Positions 1 to 7,604 of a DNA stretch of 64,000 bases are shown piece after piece (the first letter of the stretch is position 1; the number at the start of each line of letters is the position of its first letter). The position numbers and the translations under genes are program-made. The DNA comes from Haloferax prahovense DSM 18310 (lineage in GTDB: Archaea > Halobacteriota > Halobacteria > Halobacteriales > Haloferacaceae), in the NCBI RefSeq assembly GCF_000336815.1, contig NZ_AOLG01000008.1, positions 1 to 64,000 on the forward strand, read 5' to 3'. Below the pieces are notes generated by a model, which was not told where the DNA came from, searched no databases, and saw only the letters and a program-made list of their open reading frames with translations.

Positions 1-18
1 GATGTGTATAAGAGACAG
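1..18. other. Tagmentation (Nextera mosaic-end) adapter remnant
   Basis: The first 18 bases match the last 18 of the 19-base Tn5/Nextera mosaic end. This is almost certainly sequencing-library sequence left at a contig edge, not genomic DNA. Bases 19 onward look genomic. Confidence 0.93.
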
Positions 19-39
19 GACTACGACTCGAGTGCTACA

Positions 40-53
40 CGTGCGTGCGCACG
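40..53 (-). terminator. Small hairpin after the MC1 gene
   Basis: A perfect 5-bp stem (CGTGC/GCACG) with a 4-base loop lies about 25 bases after the MC1 stop codon in the direction of transcription. It may help 3' end formation. It is short and has no long T tract, so it could be chance. Confidence 0.25.
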
Positions 54-77
54 ATAAGAATGTGAACGTCGGTCGCG

Positions 78-392
78 CTACTCGTCGAGGTGCTCGATTC
101 CCTTCTTGGAAACGTTTCCTTTGGTAATCTTCCCCTCCATCCAGCCGGGCTTGTCCTCCGGGGCGCTGCTGTTCCACGCCCACGCGTCGAAGATGTGGAC
201 CTTGTCGGTCCCCTTTTCCCGGAGTCGAATCTCGACCGCGTCCGACTTCGCGTCGTCTTCGGACCCGGCGGGGTCGAGTCGTCGGGCCGCCTTGAGCGCC
301 GCTTGCCTCGGCATGCTGCCCGAAAACACGCTCGTCTCTGTACCGTCCTCCTCTCGGAGCACGAAGTTCCGCTTACCGTCCTCGCGTACCAT
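78..392 (-). CDS. Non-histone chromosomal protein MC1
   Basis: 104 aa. MC1 proteins are monomeric DNA-bending chromatin proteins of Methanosarcina and haloarchaea that compact DNA. The sequence has the family landmarks in order: a start like RNFVLREEDG, then PRQAALKAARRLDP, then EIRLREKGTDKVHIFDAWAW, then a Trp/Pro segment (PGWMEGKI) and a Lys-rich end. The length fits the roughly 93-aa methanosarcinal protein plus an acidic insert (GSEDDAKSD) typical of a halophile. A TATA-like box at 431-441 on this strand would start transcription about 17 bases before the ATG. It is the first gene of the contig, with nothing upstream in the same orientation. Confidence 0.95.
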   Translation of the reverse strand: MVREDGKRNFVLREEDGTETSVFSGSMPRQAALKAARRLDPAGSEDDAKSDAVEIRLREKGTDKVHIFDAWAWNSSAPEDKPGWMEGKITKGNVSKKGIEHLDE

Positions 393-430
393 GATTTTCC
401 ACCTCTATGCCAATGAACCACATGGCACAT

Positions 431-441
431 GATAAATATAT
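431..441 (-). promoter_or_regulatory. TATA-like box of the MC1 gene
   Basis: An AT-only stretch (TATATTTATC on the minus strand) in a GC-rich context, about 40-50 bases before the MC1 ATG. Archaeal TATA boxes lie about 26 bases before the start of transcription, which predicts a short leader. Confidence 0.5.
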
Positions 442-588
442 CGACGAATTTCGACCGACGACGCCGTGTTACTTATATACTCGACCGGTTCGACGCGCCG
501 ACTCACCTCGCCAACGGTGCGACGGACTTCGCTGCGAGACGGTCGGGTTCCGGCGAAAATCACCACTCTCCGGGAGGACGGAGACAAC

Positions 589-597
589 ACTTATGTA
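589..597 (+). promoter_or_regulatory. TATA-like box before the AbrB-like gene
   Basis: ACTTATGTA lies 34-42 bases before the ATG at 631. It would give a transcript with a leader of about 10 bases. A second AT-rich motif (CTTATATA) near 472-480 is much farther away. Confidence 0.4.
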
Positions 598-630
598 TCC
601 CCTGCGGCGAACCAACGGATAGACCCCCAG

Positions 631-828
631 ATGGTCCGGAAAAAGAAGCTCAGTCCGAGTGGCGCCAAAGACGAGAACGGCGAGTACCACAACGTCCATG
701 TCAACCTCCACGAAGACGAACTCGCAGTCGCCGGAATGGAGATCGGCGACGAGGTGTTCGTCCGCGTTCGGGACGGTAAAATCATCATCCAAAAAGCGGA
801 CCCAGACCAGGTCGAACACGACTTCTGA
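631..828 (+). CDS. Small AbrB/SpoVT-like protein
   Basis: 65 aa. The C-terminal 40 residues (VHVNLHEDELAVAGMEIGDE, then VFVRVRDGKIIIQKAD) have the beta-hairpin pattern of swapped-hairpin AbrB domains, which often bind DNA as dimers. The N-terminus is basic (MVRKKKLSPSG). The open frame extends upstream to 466, but the extension is arginine-rich shadow sequence, and the TATA-like box at 589-597 supports the ATG at 631. It sits 60 bases before pyrD on the same strand and may share its transcript. DNA binding is inferred from fold pattern only; no target is evident. Confidence 0.75.
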   Translation: MVRKKKLSPSGAKDENGEYHNVHVNLHEDELAVAGMEIGDEVFVRVRDGKIIIQKADPDQVEHDF

Positions 829-834
829 GCGCGT

Positions 835-844
835 GATACGTATC
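835..844 (+). promoter_or_regulatory. Palindrome between the AbrB-like gene and pyrD
   Basis: GATACGTATC is a perfect 10-bp palindrome in the 60-bp gap before pyrD. It could act as a TATA element (start near 861-865, short leader) or as a protein site. It was judged by eye only. Confidence 0.25.
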
Positions 845-888
845 GTCTCGAACCGACCCGTCACCAGCGGAAGGCACGACAGAGAGCA

Positions 889-1944
889 ATGAACCCCTAC
901 CACCTCGCCAAACCACTCCTCTTTTCGTTTCCACCGGAGACTGCCCACCGGACCATCCACGGACTGCTCGCGACCGCTCGCGGCACTCCGGTCGAACCGC
1001 TCTTAGAGCGGCGCTACCGCGTAAACGACTCCCGACTCGCGACGAACGCGTTCGGCCTCGACTTCCCGAACCCGGTCGGCGTCGCGGCCGGGTTCGACAA
1101 GAACGCCGAGATACCCACCGTTCTCTCGGCGCTCGGCTTCGGCCACGTGGAAGTCGGCGGCGTCACCGCGGAGCCCCAGCCCGGTAACCCGCGCCCCCGG
1201 ATGTTCCGCCTCCCCGAGGACGAGGCGCTCATCAACCGCATGGGCCTCAACAACGAGGGCGCGGACGCGGTCGGAGAGCGCCTCGCCGCCGGACCCCTCC
1301 CGGACATCCCTGTCGGCGTCAACCTCGCGCTCTCGGAGGTAACGCCCGCCGAGGAGGCTCCCGACGACTACCGCTACACCTACGAGCGCGTCGCCGACGG
1401 CGCGGACTACTTCGTCGTCAACGTCTCGTGTCCCAACAGCGAGGGCTTCCGCGACCTACAGAACCGCGACTCGCTCGAAGCGATTCTCGGGACGCTCGTC
1501 GACGCCGGCGCCGACCCGCTTCTCGTGAAACTGTCGCCCGACCTCCCGGACCCCGCGGTGGAGGACGCGCTCGAAGTCGTCGACGAACTCGGTCTCGACG
1601 GCATCATCGCCAGCAACACGACCACCTCGCGGCCCGACACCCTGCGGAACCCAAACCGGGCAGAACGCGGCGGCCTCTCCGGGAAGCCAATCGAGGCCGA
1701 GGCCACGAACATGATTCGCTTCATCGCCGAGCGGACCGACGTGCCCGTCGTCGGCGTCGGCGGCGTCTCGGACGCCGAAAGCGCCTACAGAAAGATTCGC
1801 GCCGGGGCCGAGATGGTCCAACTCTACACGGGCATGGTCTACGAGGGACCGTCTATCGCCCGCGACATCAACCGCGGCCTCCTCGACCTGCTCGACCGCG
1901 ACGGCTTCGACGACGTGGCCGACGCCGTCGGGTCGGGACTGTAG
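889..1944 (+). CDS. pyrD: Quinone-dependent dihydroorotate dehydrogenase
   Basis: 351 aa. Oxidises dihydroorotate to orotate, the fourth step of pyrimidine synthesis, passing electrons to the quinone pool. It is class 2 by its N-terminal helical extension (MNPYHLAKPLLFSFPPETAH), which contacts the membrane. FMN-barrel landmarks follow: NPVGVAAGFDKNAE, GGVTAEPQPGNPRPRMFR, INRMGLNNEG, VNVSCPNSEG (the class 2 catalytic serine region), LLVKLSPDL, IASNTTTSRP and VGVGGVSDAESAYRKIRAGA. Length is normal. The AbrB-like gene ends 60 bases upstream in the same direction, so co-transcription is possible. Another pyrimidine gene, upp, lies 40 kb away. Confidence 0.97.
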   Translation: MNPYHLAKPLLFSFPPETAHRTIHGLLATARGTPVEPLLERRYRVNDSRLATNAFGLDFPNPVGVAAGFDKNAEIPTVLSALGFGHVEVGGVTAEPQPGNPRPRMFRLPEDEALINRMGLNNEGADAVGERLAAGPLPDIPVGVNLALSEVTPAEEAPDDYRYTYERVADGADYFVVNVSCPNSEGFRDLQNRDSLEAILGTLVDAGADPLLVKLSPDLPDPAVEDALEVVDELGLDGIIASNTTTSRPDTLRNPNRAERGGLSGKPIEAEATNMIRFIAERTDVPVVGVGGVSDAESAYRKIRAGAEMVQLYTGMVYEGPSIARDINRGLLDLLDRDGFDDVADAVGSGL

Positions 1945-2040
1945 CGGCCCGAAGCCTCGCCGACTGCGGCCGCAACGACCGAGAACCTGCGCGTGATAAC
2001 GAACCGAAGACTGATTTTCTTCCCATCCGGTTGAAAAGTC

Positions 2041-3351
2041 GTGCGCCCTCCCTCCCCTCGTGACTCCGGCGTGCTGGCGGTCCTCGCCTCGAACGCCGTC
2101 GCGCCCGTCGGCGTCCTGTTCCTGGGCTGGTCTCCGACCGTGCTCTTCGGCGTGTTCGTCGCCGAAATCGCCGCCGTGTTGTGCTGGACGCTCGTGAAGA
2201 TACCCTTCGCGGCGAAGCGCCCCAACAACGCCATCGGCGACGGCGACCGACTGTTCGGCGCGTTACAGGCCAAGCGAGGGTCGGTCTCGCTCCCAGGGCC
2301 CCTCCCGCCGTGCTACCCGCGGAACGTCCCGACGTTCCTCATCGCGGCGTTCTTGCTCGTCCCGGTCGAACTCGGCGTCGCCTTCGGCACCTTCAGCCTG
2401 ACCGGTCCGGTCGTCACCGACGAAGTCGCCGGACAGATTCTCCTCGGCGGCGCGAGCGTGTTCGTCGGCCGGGGCGTCGAAACGGTCACCGGCTACTTCG
2501 CGGCGGGCGGCTACCGCGACCACTCCGCCCGGTCGGTGCTCTTGCCTCCGTTCAAACTCCTGTTCGCCGTCGGACTGCTGATGTTCGTCGTCGGGCCGTT
2601 CGCGGTCGAAATCGAGAACGACGCGTTTCTCGTGGCCCTCGTCGGCCTGAAGCTCCTCTACGACCTCCGCGCGCTCCAACTCGAACGGAGCGAAAAGCGG
2701 GGCATCTTCTACCGACTCTACGGGAGCGAGGAGACGGAGATAGAACCGGTCCCGGTGGAGGTTCCTGCAGGAGCACCGACCTATCGAACCACGCCCGCCC
2801 GCGTGGTCGCCCTGTCCGACGCGGTCTACCGGAGCCTCCGGTACACGGTCACCAGCGGCGTGCTGTGGTGCTACGGCGTCGCCGCCGCGCTCGTCGTCTT
2901 CGGCGCTGGGACGCTCGCTCTCGCGCCGCTCACCCTCGCTGGCGCGTTCGGTACCGTTCGAGGAGCCTCCCGCTGCCTCGCCTACGGACCCGTCGAGTTC
3001 CGGTGCTACGGCGACGTACTCGTCGCCCACGACGTGTTGTTGGACGAGCCGCAAGCCCGCCTCGAACGCGGCGCGGTCACCGACATCAGCGTGTCCACCG
3101 ACGCCGTCGACCGCCTGTTCGGCACGGAGACGATACGGTTCGAAACGGGCATTGACACGGGTCCGGACGTGCAACTCACCGTCCCCGACCCCGAGGAGGT
3201 CAACACCGACGATGCGAACGCGAACCATCCGATGACGGTTCCCCACGTCGAAGACGCGATGGCGGTGCGAGACGCCTTCGGCGGCGTAGATGTGGCTGAA
3301 GCTGAGCCAGAGACAGAGGTCGAGACGACGGTGCCGAGCGGCGACGACTGA
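2041..3351 (+). CDS. Multi-pass membrane protein of unknown function
   Basis: 436 aa, GTG start. The start is supported by an ATTTTCTT box near 2013-2020, about 26 bases upstream. The N-terminal half has about five hydrophobic helices (VLAVLASNAVAPVGVLFLGW, LFGVFVAEIAAVLCWTLV, VPTFLIAAFLLVPVELGV, LLFAVGLLMFVVGPFAV and neighbours). A second hydrophobic pair (VLWCYGVAAALVVFGAGTLA) is followed by a soluble acidic tail of about 130 residues. The arrangement resembles haloarchaeal DUF6498-type membrane proteins, but I am not certain of the family. No catalytic motif is visible. It is transcribed alone, convergent with valS. Confidence 0.85.
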   Translation: MRPPSPRDSGVLAVLASNAVAPVGVLFLGWSPTVLFGVFVAEIAAVLCWTLVKIPFAAKRPNNAIGDGDRLFGALQAKRGSVSLPGPLPPCYPRNVPTFLIAAFLLVPVELGVAFGTFSLTGPVVTDEVAGQILLGGASVFVGRGVETVTGYFAAGGYRDHSARSVLLPPFKLLFAVGLLMFVVGPFAVEIENDAFLVALVGLKLLYDLRALQLERSEKRGIFYRLYGSEETEIEPVPVEVPAGAPTYRTTPARVVALSDAVYRSLRYTVTSGVLWCYGVAAALVVFGAGTLALAPLTLAGAFGTVRGASRCLAYGPVEFRCYGDVLVAHDVLLDEPQARLERGAVTDISVSTDAVDRLFGTETIRFETGIDTGPDVQLTVPDPEEVNTDDANANHPMTVPHVEDAMAVRDAFGGVDVAEAEPETEVETTVPSGDD

Positions 3352-3417
3352 CGGGCCGCCGGCTAAGCGACCGAATACCGGGAAAAGAACGCGGACGAAA
3401 ACGAACGAGTCGCCGCC

Positions 3418-6075
3418 TCAGTCGGCGTGCTGGACGATGACGATGGCGTCGCCGGCTTCGAGCATGTCGCCTTCGCCGACGTACTCGCGGGACTCCTCGA
3501 TGGTGAACATCTCGGGCGCGAGTTCGACGCCCGCGACGTGCATGACGCCGTCTTCGACCTCGTAGTCGTCGCTTTCGAGGGCGGCCTCGATGTCCGGGAC
3601 CTGCGCGCCGTACTCGGGGCCGACGAGCGAGTAGTCGAGGTCGACGCCGGTCACGACCGACTCGATTTCGGGCTCCTCGCCGAGCAGTTCGAGTTCCTCG
3701 ATGTGCATGACGCCGCTCACGTCCTCTTCGAAGCCGTGGATGTCGCCGTACACCTGCACGAGGTCGACGGGGGCGTTCATCGAGAGTTGGTTGTCGCTTT
3801 TGTACTTGCGGAGCGCGCCGACGACTGCCATCGCGGTTTCGCCGGCCGCCACGTCGGCGTCGAGTCCGAGCGGTTCGGGCCACGGCTGGTCGTGAACGCT
3901 CGTTTCGTCGTACATGTCGCGCCAGAGTTCCTCCGTGACGTGCGCGAGGATGGGCGCGAAGCAGGTCAGGAACCGCTTGTGGGCGGTCTGGAGCGTGTAC
4001 GCCGCCGAGGGGTCGTCACCCTCGCGGACGCGCTGTTTGGCGATTTCGAGGTAGTCGTCGCAGAACGTGTGCCAGAAGAAACTGCGCAGGCGGTCGCGCG
4101 CCTTCGAGAACTCGCGGTTCTCCAGTTTCTCAGTGACGAACTCGAGTTCGCGGTCGAGCGAGGCCAGAAGCCAGCGGTCGATGGCCTTCAGGTCGTCGTG
4201 GTCGAACTCGGCGGGCGCGTCCTCGGTGAGGCTCTCGACGAGCTTCGAGGCGTTCCAGAGCTTCCGCATGAGTTTCTCGCCCGCGACGAGGCCCTTCTCC
4301 TGGTACGGCAGGTCGTCGCCGACGGCGCTCCCGGCGGCCCAGTAGCGGGCGGCGTCGACCGGGAACTTCTCTAAGACCTCGTCAGGCGAGACGACGTTAC
4401 CGACGGACTTCGACATCTTCTCGCGGTTCTCGTCGAGGACCATCCCGTTTATCATGACGCTGTCGAACGGGACCTCGCCGGTGTGCTCGTAGCACTTGAC
4501 GACCGTGTGGAACAGCCAAAAGGAGATGATGTCGTGGCCCTGCGGGCGCATGTCGAACGGGTAGAGTTCGGGCCGTTCGAGTTCCATCTCCTCCGTCTCT
4601 GGGTTCCAGTCCCAGCCGCCGTTGATGAGGGGCGTGAGCGACGAGGTCGCCCACGTGTCGAACACGTCGTCCTCGGCGGCGAACTCGTCGTGGCCGCACT
4701 CGGGGCAGGCGTCGACCGGCGGGTCGTCCGAGAGCGGGTCGACCGGCAGGTCCTCGCGGTCGGCGATGACGACGTGCTCGCAGTCCTCGCAGTACCAGAC
4801 GGGGAACGGAATCCCCGAGGAGCGCTGCCGCGAGATGGCCCAGTCCCACTGGAGACCCTCAATCCAGTTCTTGTACCGCGTGAACATCTTCTCGGGGTAC
4901 CAGTCCATCTGCTCGCCGGCTTCGAGATACTCCTCGCGCTTGTCGAGCAGTTTGATGTACCACTGGTCCTTGACGAGGAACTCGACGCTCGTGCCGCAGC
5001 GCTCGTGGACGTTGACCGTGTGCGTGATGGCGCGCTTGTCGAGGAGTGCCCCGGCGTCGTCGAGGTCGGAGACGATGGCCTCCCGCGCCTCGTCGGCGGA
5101 GAGACCGGCGTACTCGTCGGCCTCCTCGGTCATCGTTCCGGACTCGTCGATGGCGACGCGGAGCGGCAGGTCGTGGGCCTGATACCACTCGATGTCGGTC
5201 TGGTCGCCGAAGGTACAGCACATGACGAGGCCCGTACCCGTCTCCAAGTCGACGCGCTCGTCTTCGAGGATGGGAACCCGCTGTCCGAACAGCGGAACCT
5301 CCGCTTCCTGTCCGACGAGGTGCTCGTTGTCGTCGTCGTCCGGGTGGACGAAGACGGCGACGCAGGCGGGGAGCAGTTCGGGTCGCGTCGTGGAGATGAC
5401 GAACGACTCCTCGCTGTCGTCGGACTCCGTCCGACTGCCAGAGGAACGCTGTTCCTCGCTGTCGGCCACGCCGAACTCGATGTCGTGGAAGTGCGAGCCC
5501 TGCTCGTCGTCTTCGGTCTCGACCTGCGAGATTGCGGTCTCGCACTCGGGACACCAGATGGCGGGGGCGCGCTGGCGGTACTGCCGACCCTTGTCGTAGA
5601 GGTCGACGAAAGAGAGCTGGGAGACGCGCTGGACCTCGGGCGAAATCGTCTGGTACGTCTGGTCCCAGTCGATAGAGATGCCGAGGTTCTGCATCTTCTC
5701 CGTGAACTCGCCTTCGTACTCCGCCGTGACCTCGCGGCAGAGCTTCTGGAACTCGCGTCGCTCGTAGTCCTGGTGTTTGATTCCGAGTTCGTCCTCGGTC
5801 AGGAGCTCCGACGCGATGCCGTTGTCGTCGTAACCGAACGGGAAGTACACCTCGTCGCCGCGCATCCGGTTGAACCGGGCGACGAAGTCCTGAAGGGTGA
5901 AGCCGTAGACGTGGCCCCAGTGGAGGCTGCCGGACACCGTCGGCGGCGGTGAGTCGATAGAGAAGACGGTGTCGGGGTCTACCGCACGCTCCGGGTACGC
6001 GTACAGGTCTTCGTCGACCCACCTCTCTTGCCACTTCGCCTCGACGGTTTCCGGATCGTATTCTCCGCTCGGCAT
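3418..6075 (-). CDS. valS: Valyl-tRNA synthetase
   Basis: 885 aa class I synthetase that charges tRNA-Val. The HIGH motif appears as HWGH (residues 52-55) after DSPPPTVSG, and KMSKS is at 553-557 (DENREKMSKSVGN). Zinc-ribbon cysteine pairs occur at CPEC (about 175-178) and CEDC/CPEC (about 429-460). The editing domain includes ISTTRPELLPACVAV. A Ser/Glu-rich insert at about residues 203-224 interrupts the start of the editing domain and looks like halophile-specific padding. The C-terminal anticodon-binding domain is complete. A TTTAAC box near 6115-6122 predicts a leader of about 15 bases. Confidence 0.97.
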   Translation of the reverse strand: MPSGEYDPETVEAKWQERWVDEDLYAYPERAVDPDTVFSIDSPPPTVSGSLHWGHVYGFTLQDFVARFNRMRGDEVYFPFGYDDNGIASELLTEDELGIKHQDYERREFQKLCREVTAEYEGEFTEKMQNLGISIDWDQTYQTISPEVQRVSQLSFVDLYDKGRQYRQRAPAIWCPECETAISQVETEDDEQGSHFHDIEFGVADSEEQRSSGSRTESDDSEESFVISTTRPELLPACVAVFVHPDDDDNEHLVGQEAEVPLFGQRVPILEDERVDLETGTGLVMCCTFGDQTDIEWYQAHDLPLRVAIDESGTMTEEADEYAGLSADEAREAIVSDLDDAGALLDKRAITHTVNVHERCGTSVEFLVKDQWYIKLLDKREEYLEAGEQMDWYPEKMFTRYKNWIEGLQWDWAISRQRSSGIPFPVWYCEDCEHVVIADREDLPVDPLSDDPPVDACPECGHDEFAAEDDVFDTWATSSLTPLINGGWDWNPETEEMELERPELYPFDMRPQGHDIISFWLFHTVVKCYEHTGEVPFDSVMINGMVLDENREKMSKSVGNVVSPDEVLEKFPVDAARYWAAGSAVGDDLPYQEKGLVAGEKLMRKLWNASKLVESLTEDAPAEFDHDDLKAIDRWLLASLDRELEFVTEKLENREFSKARDRLRSFFWHTFCDDYLEIAKQRVREGDDPSAAYTLQTAHKRFLTCFAPILAHVTEELWRDMYDETSVHDQPWPEPLGLDADVAAGETAMAVVGALRKYKSDNQLSMNAPVDLVQVYGDIHGFEEDVSGVMHIEELELLGEEPEIESVVTGVDLDYSLVGPEYGAQVPDIEAALESDDYEVEDGVMHVAGVELAPEMFTIEESREYVGEGDMLEAGDAIVIVQHAD

Positions 6076-6165
6076 TGCGTTGGCGTACCTACAGCCGGGC
6101 GGACTGTTAAACGCCTCGGTTAAGTGCCCGAGGGAACGGAATTCGGGCGCGAGAGCGGTGACTAC

Positions 6166-7371
6166 CTACAGGACCGAAAGCGCCGACTCGAGGTCCGAAC
6201 GAAGGTCGTCGACGTGCTCGACGCCAACGGACATCCGAAGCAACGAATCGGAGATGCCGAGCGCGTCGCGTTCGGTCTGCGAGAGCGGCGAGTGGGTCAT
6301 CGTCGCCGGGTGCTCGATGAGGCTCTCGACGCCGCCGAGACTCACCGCCAGCGGGAACTCCCGGAGTTCGCCGAGGAACTCGGCGGTCCCGTCGAGGTCG
6401 GTATCGAGTTCGAACGACAGCACCCCGCCGAACCCCGACTGCTGGCGCGCCGCGAGGTCGTGTTGCGGATGGGACTCCAGCCCCGGGTACAGTACCCGCG
6501 TCACGGCCTCGTGGGATTCGAGGAACTCGGCGATTTCCATCGCGTTGGCCTCGTGCTGGCGCATCCGCAGCGGGAGCGTCTTGATTCCCCGGAGCGTCAG
6601 GTAGGAGTCGAACGGTGAGAGCATCGACCCCATCCCGACGCGCTGGAGGAAGGTAATCTCCTCCAGTACGTCCTCGCGGTCGGTGACGACCGCGCCGCCG
6701 ATGGAGTCGGAGTGACCGTTGAGGTACTTCGTGGTGCTGTGGACGACCACGTCGGCCCCGAGCGAAAGCGGGTTCTGGAACTGCGGGCTGAGGAAGGTGT
6801 TGTCCACCCCGAACACCGCGTCGCCCTCGTCGGCGATGGCGGCGATGGCTTCGATGTCGCAGAGGTGCATGAGCGGGTTCGTCGGCGTCTCCATCCAGAC
6901 GAGCGCCGTCTCCTCGCGCATCGCAGCCGCGACGTTCTCCGGGTCGGTGGCGTCGACGAACGACACGTCCACGTTCAGCCGGTCGGCGAACAGCCGGTTG
7001 AGCATCGTCTTCGTCCCGCCGTAGAGGTCCTCGAACGCGACGATGTGGTCGCCCGGCCGGACCACGGCGGTCATCGTCGCGGCGATGGCCGCCGTGCCGG
7101 AGACGAACGCCAGCGCGTGGTCGGCACCTTCGAGCGCCGCGAGCCGGTGTTCCAGCGCGTTCCGCGTCGGATTCGACAGCCGCGAGTAGAGATACTCGCC
7201 CGCGTCGGGGTCGAGCGTCTCCAAGTCCGCGTCGGGGTCGATGGTCGGCACCGCGTAGGTCGAAGAGAGATGGACTGGAACGACGACGTCCTCGACACCC
7301 GGAGCCGGGGCCTGCCCGCGCTCGCCGTGGGTCACCGCCAGCGTCTCGCGGCGTACATCATTATCGTTCAT
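6166..7371 (-). CDS. Cystathionine gamma-synthase/gamma-lyase family PLP enzyme
   Basis: 401 aa member of the Cys/Met metabolism PLP family. Family marks are YSRLSNPTRNALEHRLAALE, FVSGTAAIAATM, FEDLYGGT, ETPTNP, VDNTFLSPQFQNPL, the PLP-lysine motif HSTTKYLNGHSD, and SVGVEHVDDL at the end. NGHSD after the lysine is usual in CGS/CGL enzymes, unlike the HGAGTT and HGSGTT of the two O-acetylhomoserine sulfhydrylase-like proteins at 57684-61669. It therefore probably works in transsulfuration; synthase and lyase cannot be told apart here. The promoter region carries a duplicated 9-bp sequence around a TATA-like element (7389-7417), which suggests dedicated regulation. Confidence 0.9.
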   Translation of the reverse strand: MNDNDVRRETLAVTHGERGQAPAPGVEDVVVPVHLSSTYAVPTIDPDADLETLDPDAGEYLYSRLSNPTRNALEHRLAALEGADHALAFVSGTAAIAATMTAVVRPGDHIVAFEDLYGGTKTMLNRLFADRLNVDVSFVDATDPENVAAAMREETALVWMETPTNPLMHLCDIEAIAAIADEGDAVFGVDNTFLSPQFQNPLSLGADVVVHSTTKYLNGHSDSIGGAVVTDREDVLEEITFLQRVGMGSMLSPFDSYLTLRGIKTLPLRMRQHEANAMEIAEFLESHEAVTRVLYPGLESHPQHDLAARQQSGFGGVLSFELDTDLDGTAEFLGELREFPLAVSLGGVESLIEHPATMTHSPLSQTERDALGISDSLLRMSVGVEHVDDLRSDLESALSVL

Positions 7372-7388
7372 ACAGAAAAGGCGACGAC

Positions 7389-7417
7389 TCGCGTCCTAAA
7401 GGTTTCTATCGCGTCCT
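7389..7417 (-). promoter_or_regulatory. Promoter with a 9-bp direct repeat before the CGS/CGL gene
   Basis: On the minus strand AGGACGCGA occurs at 7409-7417 and again at 7389-7397, exactly 20 bp apart (about two helical turns). Between the copies is CCTTTAGG/AAACCTTTA, about 26 bases before the ATG at 7371, fitting a TATA box for a leaderless transcript. The pair looks like a two-site operator; no regulator is identified. Confidence 0.5.
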
Positions 7418-7604
7418 GACCAAATGCATGAAAAGAATTACTGGAGGTGTAAAATTACCCCAAGTTATCCGGTTTCGGCCCGTGGACCGTCAAAAATCCG
7501 CCCGCGGTCCTGTGACAGCTCCGACAGGTCGAAGCTCCCACCGTTTTCCGCGACGCGCTCCGCTCGCCGCGCAAAATCTGGACCAAAAAGAACCGTCCGA
7601 AAAC

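Noticed and set aside
466-630. N-terminal extension of the AbrB-like protein to 120 aa
   Set aside because: The extra residues are Arg/Thr-rich with no domain, and a closer promoter box supports the ATG at 631.
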